Source: Gammaproteobacteria bacterium
GTDB taxonomy: Bacteria > Pseudomonadota > Gammaproteobacteria > UBA6429 > Thiohalophilaceae
NCBI GenBank assembly: GCA_022712915.1
Contig: JAFLJQ010000098.1
Coordinates: forward strand, 1-64,000
Length of the DNA: 64,000 nt
Direction of reading: 5' to 3'
Every line of letters begins with the position of its first letter. The stretch's first letter is position 1. Positions 57,151 to 64,000 of the stretch are shown one piece after another. The position numbers and the translations under genes are program-made. Under the pieces are notes generated by a model. It made no database searches and was not told the DNA's origin. It was given only the letters and a program-made list of their open reading frames with translations.

Positions 57151-57464
57151 CTCCACACATAAGAATCAATATAGTCAATGGATTGTTGAGGTCTGTGGCT
57201 GTTTTGTATTTCAACGGCATTCATTCCATAGTATTAATTTCGGTTAAATGAACAAATAATTATGATTGTTTACACCAATAAAAAGTTTGCCAATTGCGAA
57301 ACAAAAAATTATATGTTTTTTAAATTTTTAAAGTTAAATGTCTCATTAGTGCTCCCTAGCTATATTTGGAGCCTCAAGCTCAGCTACTAAAGTTTTAGTG
57401 TCCACGGTGATCACCAAATCGCGATAATCAACCATGGACGGCAGTGGTGCAGACGGTAAGCTTT

Positions 57465-58431
57465 TTATTTTCTCTCTATACTTGCTTTGGTTCTGAGTTC
57501 TTCAATATGTGCGGCAATCATCTGAGGCCTGCGCTGGTTCTGCAGGAACCTCTTGATAAAATCACTGACCTCTTGGTAGGGAATAGTCCCTGCGGGTCTT
57601 ATATCAATCAGTTTCACGATATGGTAACCAAACGGCGTTTCAAACACCTTGCTTAGCTCATTTTCTTTTAAGGAAAACACGATCTTGTCAAACTTTGGAG
57701 GCATGTAGTTTCTCTTGATATATCCAAGATCACCGCCAGCATCCTTTGCCTCAGCAGAGTCAGAGTGCTCTTTGGCAAGCTCGGCAAAATCTGCTCCCTC
57801 AACGATTATACGCCTAAGCTTCTCGGCTTTTTGGTGAATTTTCTCTTTTTCTTCGGGCTTGGCACCATCTGCAACACTTAACAGAATGTGGCTTAACCGC
57901 ATCGTTTCATCTCTCTTAAAAGGTGTTTTTTCATAATACGATTTTATTTCCTTTTCAGAGACATGGGGGTCGAGCAATCCTTGGCTCTTTAGATATTCCT
58001 CCATAAAGACTTTTCGCTTGGCGGTCACTTGCAACTGCTCAACTGTCTGGTTGTACGTTTTTAGATCGCTTTGAAAACGCTCCTCAGATTTAAGCCCTGC
58101 CTTTATGGATTGAAATTTCTGCTTGATTTTCTCATCAATGTCTGGAATATCCAATGTTTGACCTGCCTGATACAAAAGCTCCTGCTTAATTATCTTATCT
58201 ACGACATTATTCCTCATTCTCTCTATCAAACCAGCTTGAGGATCTTTGTGTTTACGCAACTGCTGAGTGAGTTCCATTTCCATCTAGCTCTCATAAATTG
58301 GCTTGCCGTTAACATTTGCTACTATTTTCCCTGCCCCCTCTGTCAAAGTCACTGCCTTCTCACTGCATGCCGACAAAGTGATAACAAGGCAAGGTAAAAG
58401 CCATAAATAATAGCCCATTTATAGTGCTCAT
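57465..58431 (-). pseudogene. PpiC-type peptidyl-prolyl isomerase lipoprotein with frameshift and stop
   Basis: From 58283 the frame is a 272-residue periplasmic foldase: SurA-N-like helices, then a parvulin domain with RLSHILLSVADG, FAELAKEHSDSAEAKDAGGD, LGYIKRNYMPPKF and VFETPFGYHIVKLIDIRP. Upstream, TAG at 58284-58286 interrupts the same frame after ANVNGKPIYES. Further upstream, the lipobox (LVITLSAC) and the start at 58431 are separated by a one-base shift. The ancestral protein was thus a lipoprotein of about 320 residues. The present frame from ATG 58283 may still produce a cytoplasmic foldase domain without export. It is downstream of the S8 protease on the same strand, recalling protease-foldase pairs. 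Confidence 0.82.
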
Positions 58432-58461
58432 TTTCTTATTCATCAATGTTTGGTCCTTTCT

Positions 58462-58716
58462 CTATTGTTTCTGAATAATGACATTTGCGGAAGTATCAAT
58501 GCCCCCTAAAGGTATGAAGGTAACCTCGAAAACAGTGCCAGTGGCATCCAGATCAAAGGTGGTTAGCTGCGGGGTATTTCCCAAGGGGCCTTTGAAAAAC
58601 TGTCTCATCACCAAGTCTGGCCGAATGCGACCGTTTTCAGTAACCAAAACGAACACCCCGGCGAGGGAATCGTTTTGTATGGTTACGTGATATGGCGCAT
58701 CCTCAAATGTAACCAT
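58462..58716 (-). CDS. Short ORF overlapping the S8 protease end; possible detached C-terminal domain
   Basis: An 84-residue frame, MVTFEDAPYHVTIQNDSL then LVTENGRIRPDLVMRQFFKG and GTVFEVTFIPLGGID, with an apparent beta-sandwich-like pattern. Its start overlaps the last 34 bases of the protease gene in another frame, at a point where the protease ends in an unremarkable RKWLHLRMRHIT. A one-base shift would fuse the two into one protein of about 490 residues. Whether this is a frameshifted C-terminal domain or a coupled small gene cannot be decided by eye. Confidence 0.5.
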   Translation of the reverse strand: MVTFEDAPYHVTIQNDSLAGVFVLVTENGRIRPDLVMRQFFKGPLGNTPQLTTFDLDATGTVFEVTFIPLGGIDTSANVIIQKQ

Positions 58717-59939
58717 TTTCGGCTGTCCGCTTGCTCTCTTATCAGGTTTATGGATATAGGAGGGATGACTGCAGCACTAACCAGACCATATCCATATTGC
58801 TCATCTCGTCCAGGCTCACCCAGATCCACAGCAGTAGTCTGTAGTCTCTGCCGCAGATCCCTATTATCCACTCGTCCGTCATTGTTTGCATCACCCACAC
58901 CAGCCGACAACACCAAGGCTGCAGTACCAGTAACATGGGCGGCAGACTGGGAAGTACCATGTAACTCGGTATAACCATTATATTGAGAGGTGGACCATAT
59001 ACTCAGCCCCGGGGCAGCCAACTCCACTTTCGGATCAATTGGTGCAAAAAATCCTCGCTGATCCATCAGATCAGTACCTGTCACGGCAATAACCGAATCA
59101 TAAGCATCTGGAAAGGTAGCAGCGCCACTAAATGTGTTCCCCGCTGCCGCAACGATCAGCACACCAGCCTCATAAGCGGCATCACAAGCTTCCTGAAGTA
59201 CTGGAGAGTCAGGCCCTGAAATGCTGAGATTGACAATATCCATACCGTTATCCACAGCCCACTGGATACCGGCAACGATAGTGCCTGGCGTGCCAAAACC
59301 ACCGCCATCCAATGACTTAACCGCATAAAGCGAAACTTCAGGTGCCACGCCAACAACACCAATACCATTTGCTTCTGCGCCAATAATGCCGGCTATATGC
59401 GTACCGTGGCTATTCCAGCTATCATCCATAGGATCAGCATCATTGTAGATAAAATCATAACCACCACGATAATTAGCATTCAGATCTTCATGGTTGTAAT
59501 CAATGCCGGTGTCAATCACGGCGACCTTAACCTCCCTGCTGGTTATGCCTCTATCATGTGCTTCCTTACTACCGATATGCTGCACACTCCAGGTCGCCTG
59601 GTACTCAGTATCGTCAGCGATGAGCTCTGCGGTGAATGACTCTAACACTAAAGGAGTGTATGTAAGCTCTATTGTTGTAACAACTTTTTTTTCTTCCACA
59701 TAGGCGACAAGTGGATTGCCACGCAATTCAATCATCGCCTGTCCCGGTAGCTTTGCAGCGATGGCAGGGATCAGGCAATAGACACGGTCGACAGTGCCAC
59801 CAACACCTTGAATCAGATCTTGTTCAGGTTGTCCTGGTTGCTGATGAAATCCTACGATTACCGAATACTCTGCTGCAAAAGTTGTTGTTGGAAAGGCAAA
59901 ACAGATGAAGAGGGCTACTATAGAACAAATTGGATTCAA
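58683..59939 (-). CDS. Secreted subtilisin-like serine protease (S8)
   Basis: A 418-residue protein with a signal peptide (ending TTTFAA, about residue 23), an I9-like propeptide (about 24-110; YSVIVGFHQQP) and a peptidase domain with catalytic D143 (VAVIDTGIDYNHEDL), H178 (NSHGTHIAGIIG), oxyanion N268 (IVAAAGNTFSG) and S330 (LHGTSQSAAHVTGTAAL). A Ca-binding-like loop, GDANNDGRVDNRDL, precedes LRQRLQTTAVDLGEPG and YGYGLVSAA, typical for the domain end. The triad is complete, so it is probably active outside the cell or in the periplasm. A PpiC gene follows. Confidence 0.93.
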   Translation of the reverse strand: MNPICSIVALFICFAFPTTTFAAEYSVIVGFHQQPGQPEQDLIQGVGGTVDRVYCLIPAIAAKLPGQAMIELRGNPLVAYVEEKKVVTTIELTYTPLVLESFTAELIADDTEYQATWSVQHIGSKEAHDRGITSREVKVAVIDTGIDYNHEDLNANYRGGYDFIYNDADPMDDSWNSHGTHIAGIIGAEANGIGVVGVAPEVSLYAVKSLDGGGFGTPGTIVAGIQWAVDNGMDIVNLSISGPDSPVLQEACDAAYEAGVLIVAAAGNTFSGAATFPDAYDSVIAVTGTDLMDQRGFFAPIDPKVELAAPGLSIWSTSQYNGYTELHGTSQSAAHVTGTAALVLSAGVGDANNDGRVDNRDLRQRLQTTAVDLGEPGRDEQYGYGLVSAAVIPPISINLIREQADSRKWLHLRMRHIT

Positions 59940-60014
59940 CTAATAAGTGCATAACTTGAATGAGTAAAAAAAGTGGCCCGTCACCTGTAGGCTGACCGTT
60001 TTGACTCCGACAAG

Positions 60015-60165
60015 AGATGCAACGATGAAATTCTACGAGCAACGATGCCAGATTTACATCCTAAAGAAAAGCGGTATGTGCCAACAAGCAATAGCAGACA
60101 CTATTGGTGTGAGTCAATCAACGAACAGGCAAGTATTCTGTGCCTTGGGCCAAATAATTTAGAAT
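60015..60165 (+). mobile_element. IS30-family transposase N-terminal remnant
   Basis: From 60025 the plus strand encodes YEQRCQIYILKKSGMCQQAI and ADTIGVSQSTNRQ, the helix-turn-helix start of IS30-type transposases (YEQRxQIxALKxxGxSQxxIAxxIGVSxSTISREL). It then breaks down; no DDE part follows. No inverted repeats were found. Its proximity to a REP-type transposase remnant points to a former insertion hot spot. Confidence 0.75.
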
Positions 60166-60429
60166 AGCATTCGACTCCCACAGATATTCATTTTTACTGA
60201 CTTCAAGAACAGGTATTCTTGTATTAGGTGTTAGGGTTCATTTTTTCAAATTGATTCGTGTCTGTTTCTCCTGCCAATATATCAACATGAACCCACTCAT
60301 GATCTATTCTCAAAAACTACATCATCAGCTTTATTTTATAACAATTACCCAAAAGCATATCGCCATATACCTTGTACACAATACCTCCTTATTTACTTAA
60401 ATGCATAACACACCAATATGCCCAAAGTC

Positions 60430-60715
60430 TAACAAGTGACCTGAAACTTGTGGACTGCACGGGGCAAATTCTGCGTGGACATAAATGAGGTGTCACCTCT
60501 AATGACATACCGCTAATTTTAAAACGGCTTAGCACGAACACAAGACATTGACTCTTCTGACCAACTACCTCAAAAGCCCGTTTAAAGACCTGAGCAGTTC
60601 AGCCTACAAACTCCAACAGGCTTGTTAAACGTTGGCCTACCAACGAACACCGGAACTTCACAGTTATAAAACCTGTTTTCCGTAGCCTTTAATTTTTCCG
60701 TAAGTTCAGTGTAAT
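60430..60715 (+). mobile_element. REP-associated (TnpA_REP-like) transposase remnant 2
   Basis: Plus-strand reading gives LVDCTGQILRGHK-stop-GVTSN, DIPLILKRLSTNTRH and a degenerate tail. This is the same C-terminal region as the remnant at 56830, with a shared block attataaaacctgttttcc (here) near both ends. The two are independently decayed paralogues about 3.6 kb apart. Bases 60166-60429 and 60716-61014 have no other recognised content apart from the hairpin below. Confidence 0.72.
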
Positions 60716-60931
60716 AAACAAGGCACCCATTTCGAAATAGGTATTCTCCAGTTAATCACTGATGCCACCTCATAGAAATTTTTACCGGCTCCGATCCCCA
60801 TTGCAGACGTAAATGAATGAACGCTTCAGTGAAACGTTCATTACTCAATAATCCTTAATTGGAAAGAATCAACAGAACTGACATGATATCTTGCGATTCA
60901 AAGCCCTTGTTGACCAATTTGCGATGTAACT

Positions 60932-60963
60932 CCTGTTGGCTATGCTCTCGCCTAGCCAACAGG
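60932..60963. terminator. Perfect 11-bp hairpin downstream of recA
   Basis: CCTGTTGGCTA and TAGCCAACAGG form a perfect 11-bp stem with a 10-base loop, 52 bases beyond the recA stop. There is no U-run, so it may terminate, protect the recA mRNA 3' end, or be a remnant palindrome from the neighbouring REP-type elements. Confidence 0.5.
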
Positions 60964-61014
60964 TTCATTGCTGAAGATCGGATTTTTTACTCATATCCGA
61001 TCAAGGGACAGACT

Positions 61015-62085
61015 TCAGACCTCAGCCTCGGCCAACTTCTGTTTTGTTGCTTTTTCTGCCTTTTCTGCTTTTGGTGCTTCAGTAACAGGGGCAGTACTTG
61101 GCAACAGCTCGGCTCGAATCCGCGCTTCAATATCATCTGAGATGGTCGGATTTTCTTTCAGGAAAGTACGCACATTGTCCTTACCCTGACCAATACGGTC
61201 ACCGTTGTAGCTGTACCAGGCACCGGCCTTGTCGATGATCTCTAACTTAACGCCCAGGGTAATGATTTCACCATGACGAGAAATGCCCTCACCATAGAGA
61301 ATATCGAACTCAGCCTGTTTAAAAGGAGGTGCAACCTTATTCTTCACCACTTTAACGCGGGTTTCATTACCTACCACTTCATCACCACGCTTGATAGCAC
61401 CGGTACGGCGAATATCCAGACGAACAGAAGAATAAAATTTGAGGGCATTACCTCCGGTAGTGGTCTCAGGGTTGCCGAACATTACACCAATCTTCATACG
61501 GATCTGGTTAATAAAAATCACCATAGTATTAGAGCGTTTGATGTTGCCGGTCAGTTTGCGCAAGGCCTGTGACATCAAACGGGCCTGTAGCCCTACGTGA
61601 TGGTCACCCATATCACCTTCAATTTCAGCCTTGGGTGTCAGGGCCGCGACAGAGTCGATCACCACAATATCCACCGCGTTGGAGCGCACCAGCATATCGG
61701 TGATTTCCAGGGCCTGTTCACCCGTATCCGGTTGAGAAACCAACAACTCATCCACATTCACACCCAGCTTTTCGGCATAAACCGGGTCAAGTGCATGTTC
61801 GGCATCGACAAATGCGGCGGTGCCTCCCATCTTCTGACACTCGGCAATGACCTGTAGGGTCAGGGTTGTCTTACCAGAAGATTCCGGACCATAGATTTCA
61901 GCGACACGCCCACGGGGCAAACCACCAATACCCAGCGCCACATCCAGTCCTATTGAACCGGTCGAAATCGCCTGGATATCACGGATGACCGAGCCATCCC
62001 CCATGCGCATGACTGCACCCTTACCAAACTGCTTTTCAATCTGACTTAATGCTGCACTTAACGCTTTTGATTTATTATCATCCAT
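61015..62085 (-). CDS. recA: Recombinase A
   Basis: Strand-exchange ATPase and SOS coprotease (356 residues). It has Walker [14 protein letters not shown] (about 66-78), [20 protein letters not shown], Walker [15 protein letters not shown]1 [16 protein letters not shown] and L2 [20 protein letters not shown], with an acidic/Lys-rich C-tail ([20 protein letters not shown]). An AGAGG ribosome site is present. No canonical LexA box (CTGT-N8-ACAG) is visible in the 130 bases upstream, and no recX follows. pncC and thpR are upstream on the same strand, a common gammaproteobacterial order. Confidence 0.98.
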   Translation of the reverse strand: MDDNKSKALSAALSQIEKQFGKGAVMRMGDGSVIRDIQAISTGSIGLDVALGIGGLPRGRVAEIYGPESSGKTTLTLQVIAECQKMGGTAAFVDAEHALDPVYAEKLGVNVDELLVSQPDTGEQALEITDMLVRSNAVDIVVIDSVAALTPKAEIEGDMGDHHVGLQARLMSQALRKLTGNIKRSNTMVIFINQIRMKIGVMFGNPETTTGGNALKFYSSVRLDIRRTGAIKRGDEVVGNETRVKVVKNKVAPPFKQAEFDILYGEGISRHGEIITLGVKLEIIDKAGAWYSYNGDRIGQGKDNVRTFLKENPTISDDIEARIRAELLPSTAPVTEAPKAEKAEKATKQKLAEAEV

Positions 62086-62215
62086 TTATATTTACCTCTA
62101 TTGTCGTCCCGACCCTTCCCTTGACCCGAATTAGAACCTCAATTCACTCTAGCCATTATTTCACAGATTGTCATGCTGACCTAGATCGATTCTCAGCTAT
62201 AAACAGATAGGTCAA

Positions 62216-62764
62216 TCACAGCAATGGCCAAGAATTAAGCACTTCATACTCAACGCCTTCCGCATGAGTCTTTGACTGAATCAGACAAAATGACCTGACC
62301 TGCCAGCCTAGTGGGGATATATCAACGTCATCAGGGCCGTCTTTTGCCTTACGGATTAAACTCAGGTGTGGACGATAAGGCCTTATTTCAGCTTGATAGC
62401 CACAATTCGTAGCCAAAACCTGATTCAGGCTAGTCTGAAGATCAATAAGGGGGACTGGAATGGCCCTCGGTGCTAGATAGATTACTTTTGGCCTTGGCCA
62501 GTAAGCTAGATAATCAAGACTTAACGTAAAGGGCTCTGCTCGCAATTGACTGGCCGCCTCCTGCATACAATGCATCGTGTCCGCATCTACCGAGCCGATA
62601 AAGGCCAGGGTGGTATGCCAATTATGTAAAGATATCGGATAACCACAGTAAATTTGGAGAGGTTTATCTACGGCCTGCTGTATACGCGTACGCAGCCCAA
62701 CCTCAGGCCAGAGGGCAAAAAATAACCGATAGCGTTCAACCGTTTTCGGCAAGACAGGTTTCAA
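62216..62764 (-). CDS. thpR: RNA 2',3'-cyclic phosphodiesterase (2H family)
   Basis: A 182-residue 2H phosphoesterase with the duplicated H-x-T/S-x motifs HTTLAFIG and HLSLIRK, and LFFALWPEVGLR at the start. Members open 2',3'-cyclic phosphates and were first described as RNA ligases (LigT). The start at 62764 overlaps the pncC end by 29 bases, which suggests translational coupling. recA lies 130 bases downstream. Confidence 0.9.
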   Translation of the reverse strand: MKPVLPKTVERYRLFFALWPEVGLRTRIQQAVDKPLQIYCGYPISLHNWHTTLAFIGSVDADTMHCMQEAASQLRAEPFTLSLDYLAYWPRPKVIYLAPRAIPVPLIDLQTSLNQVLATNCGYQAEIRPYRPHLSLIRKAKDGPDDVDISPLGWQVRSFCLIQSKTHAEGVEYEVLNSWPLL

Positions 62765-63245
62765 CCCCCTGCAAGGCAGTCACCACCGCCTGACGACGTA
62801 CAGCATTCCTGTCCCCTGTAAAAATATGCTGCTCACAACGAATTTCTTCATCCTGCATAGCCCAGGCAAACCACACCAATCCTACCGGCTTAGATTCAGA
62901 ACCGCCATCAGGCCCGGCAATACCCGTAATGGACAGACTGATATTCGCATGACTGTGTTGCAGTGCACCTCTCGCCATTTCCCGTGCAGTCAATTCACTC
63001 ACCGCACCATGATGCTCAATAACCGTGGCCTCAACACCCAGCATTTCCTGTTTAGCCAGATTGCTATAGGTGACAAAACCTCGCTCAAACCAGGCCGAAC
63101 TGCCTGCTACATCGGTCAAGATCTTGGCCACCCAGCCCCCCGTACAGGATTCTGCACTGCACAGCATCCATGACCGTTGCCTCAGCACCTGCCCCACCTG
63201 ATGGGCCGATTGTTGCAAATCGGCATCTGTTATGACTGTGCTCAC
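62736..63245 (-). CDS. pncC: Nicotinamide-nucleotide amidase (CinA C-terminal type)
   Basis: A 169-residue stand-alone CinA C-terminal domain that deamidates NMN in pyridine nucleotide recycling. It has MLCSAESCTGGWVAKILTD, WFERGFVTYSNLAKQEMLGV, ITGIAGPDGGSESKPVGLVW and GDRNAVRRQAVV. The AESCTGG and SITGIAGPxGG motifs are intact. It is first gene of the pncC-thpR-recA series. Confidence 0.94.
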   Translation of the reverse strand: MSTVITDADLQQSAHQVGQVLRQRSWMLCSAESCTGGWVAKILTDVAGSSAWFERGFVTYSNLAKQEMLGVEATVIEHHGAVSELTAREMARGALQHSHANISLSITGIAGPDGGSESKPVGLVWFAWAMQDEEIRCEQHIFTGDRNAVRRQAVVTALQGVETCLAENG

Positions 63246-63350
63246 AAGGCTGATCTCCGCTTATTAATTGGTAATGTCGGTTTAAATAGTCTAAAAATAT
63301 AACGTTAGCGGTATAAATGATCTCAAATCAGGGACGTCGATACTAACACC

Positions 63351-63638
63351 ATGGAAATCACAGGTTCATTTCATCCACCCGCACCCTATACGAATGCCGC
63401 CCAGGCAGAAAACCCGTCCCGACCTCGCACCCATTCCGATGAACAAAACCAGCAAATATCCACCCCAATCCAACAGGTAGCCAAACCACAACAAAATGGG
63501 TTCGAACATAACCGTAAACGCTTTAACACTCAGGAAAAGGATCTATCACACTCGGTGCAGCAGGCCATTAACCACTATATTGACTCGGATTTTGCAGGGG
63601 GGCCAGAATTAATGAATCGTATCGATGTTTTTGCGTAA
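63351..63638 (+). CDS. Small hydrophilic protein of unknown function
   Basis: A 95-residue, Gln/Asn/Pro-rich soluble protein without signal or TM. The first 60 residues look disordered (QQISTPIQQVAKPQQNGFEH), and the last 30 are more ordered (HSVQQAINHYIDSDFAGGPE and LMNRIDVFA). The C-terminal end resembles small proteobacterial proteins encoded near pncC, but I cannot name a family. The ribosome site is weak. It is divergent from pncC. Confidence 0.55.
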   Translation: MEITGSFHPPAPYTNAAQAENPSRPRTHSDEQNQQISTPIQQVAKPQQNGFEHNRKRFNTQEKDLSHSVQQAINHYIDSDFAGGPELMNRIDVFA

Positions 63639-63657
63639 TCGCTCACCCCAGCTTTTA

Positions 63658-63785
63658 GACACCTCTAAAAACACATTTCTCCCACGGTAACTGCACCGAG
63701 ATCGACATATATCTCGAGGGCATGGCATATTCTACGAGTAAAACATCCTTACTCCCGTGAAAAATCACTCTTTTCAGGTGAGCCC
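63658..63785. mobile_element. MITE-like non-autonomous element, 128 bp
   Basis: The left end reads GACACCTCTAAAAACACATT and the right end, as reverse complement, GGGCTCACCTGAAAAGAGTG. The inverted similarity is weaker than in the 129-bp copy, but length, position of GGGC and TCTAAAAA blocks, and flanking TTTA on both sides (63654-63657 and 63786-63789) fit the family. The right TTTA contains the TAA stop of the PilZ gene. An internal palindrome, gatcgacatatatctcgag, is visible. Confidence 0.65.
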
Positions 63786-63786
63786 T

Positions 63787-64000
63787 TTAGTCATCCAACA
63801 TTTGTTGAATCACGGCACCAATTTCATAACCATTGGCATGGCGTTGCTTGGCCAGGCGAACAACCCTGACCAGAGCGTGTAGAGGGGAGGTCAGCTCGTT
63901 TTTTGGAGCAATTTGGACTTCGAGCAGCGTTTCTTCCGGGATACCGCGCTCCGAAACAAACATCAGGCCACGACCACTCAGATTTTTAACTCGGCCATAA
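63787..64000 (-). CDS. PilZ-domain protein (partial, C-terminal part)
   Basis: The minus strand is open from the window edge to TAA at 63787-63789. It begins YGRVKNLSGRGLMFVSERGI and continues PEETLLEVQIAP, LVRVVRLAKQRHANGYEIGA and VIQQMLDD. The xVxNLSxxGLxF strand and RVVRxxxxxxxxYEIGxxF pattern are those of a c-di-GMP-binding PilZ domain. The N-terminal RxxxR motif lies outside the window. It would link to motility or surface attachment. A small mobile element abuts its stop codon. Confidence 0.8.
   Translation of the reverse strand, partial: YGRVKNLSGRGLMFVSERGIPEETLLEVQIAPKNELTSPLHALVRVVRLAKQRHANGYEIGAVIQQMLDD

Noticed and set aside
60859-61189. Plus-strand ORFs of 93 and 73 codons near the recA end
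   Set aside because: They overlap recA in antisense and follow its codon pattern; shadows only.
62086-62215. LexA box for recA
   Set aside because: CTGT occurs but without ACAG at the right spacing.

Overview
The window looks like the chromosome of a free-living, motile, non-enteric gammaproteobacterium. Supporting markers are a fused kinase-GNAT ArgA, RNase T, monothiol glutaredoxin, Dam, a short CinA (PncC) next to recA, Slp lipoproteins and a single-strand che operon. AT-rich gaps hold many decayed genes and transposase remnants, so neutral erosion is visible throughout. No rRNA, tRNA or CRISPR was seen.

Region by region: 0.4-3.7 kb holds housekeeping genes (pyrC, a TraB/GumN protein, rnt, grxD). 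4.0-15.7 kb is one long minus-strand chemotaxis operon: MCP, CheY, STAS, CheA, MCP, CheW, a double CheD, CheB, CheW, CheR and a CheX-type phosphatase. 16.4-23.3 kb carries three tandem copies of a [alpha-carbonic anhydrase + MCP] unit. All three receptors are intact, while the anhydrase is reduced to 32 codons, reduced to 76 codons, and frameshifted, respectively. 23.3-31.9 kb has hydantoinase B, a PuuD-like membrane protein, argD, argF, a Sel1 protein, an orphan Fe-type ABC ATPase behind a Fur-like box, an SH3/anchor protein and argE.

32.3-37.8 kb looks like a phosphate-starvation cluster. An OlsB-like acyltransferase, a lipoprotein plus beta-helix protein pair, and a PAP2 plus glycosyltransferase pair each lie behind 11-bp-periodic repeats resembling Pho boxes. 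This suggests remodelling toward phosphorus-free membrane lipids. The PAP2 gene has an in-frame TGA, and the lipoprotein gene contains a C10 tract. 38.0-41.6 kb has two Slp lipoproteins, argA and dam.

42.6-44.3 kb is a gene graveyard that includes an IS5-type remnant. 44.3-52.7 kb is an intact catabolic locus: a divergent IclR regulator, then a divergent phosphoketolase/transketolase-like ThDP enzyme, a DUF1537 (four-carbon acid sugar) kinase and GlcD-GlcE-GlcF. I know of no described pathway with this combination, and it is the best candidate for an undescribed system. 52.8-61.0 kb mixes small genes with pseudogenes (a flavodoxin-fold quinone reductase, GNAT fragments, a PpiC lipoprotein, IS30 and two REP-type transposase remnants) and an S8 protease. 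61.0-64.0 kb holds recA, thpR, pncC and a partial PilZ gene.

A dispersed family of small non-autonomous elements runs through the window. They share GGGC...TCTA-type ends and 4-bp A/T target duplications (TTTA, ATAA, TATA) at about 75-192, 32098, 33416, 39152-39410, 41680-41808 and 63658-63785.
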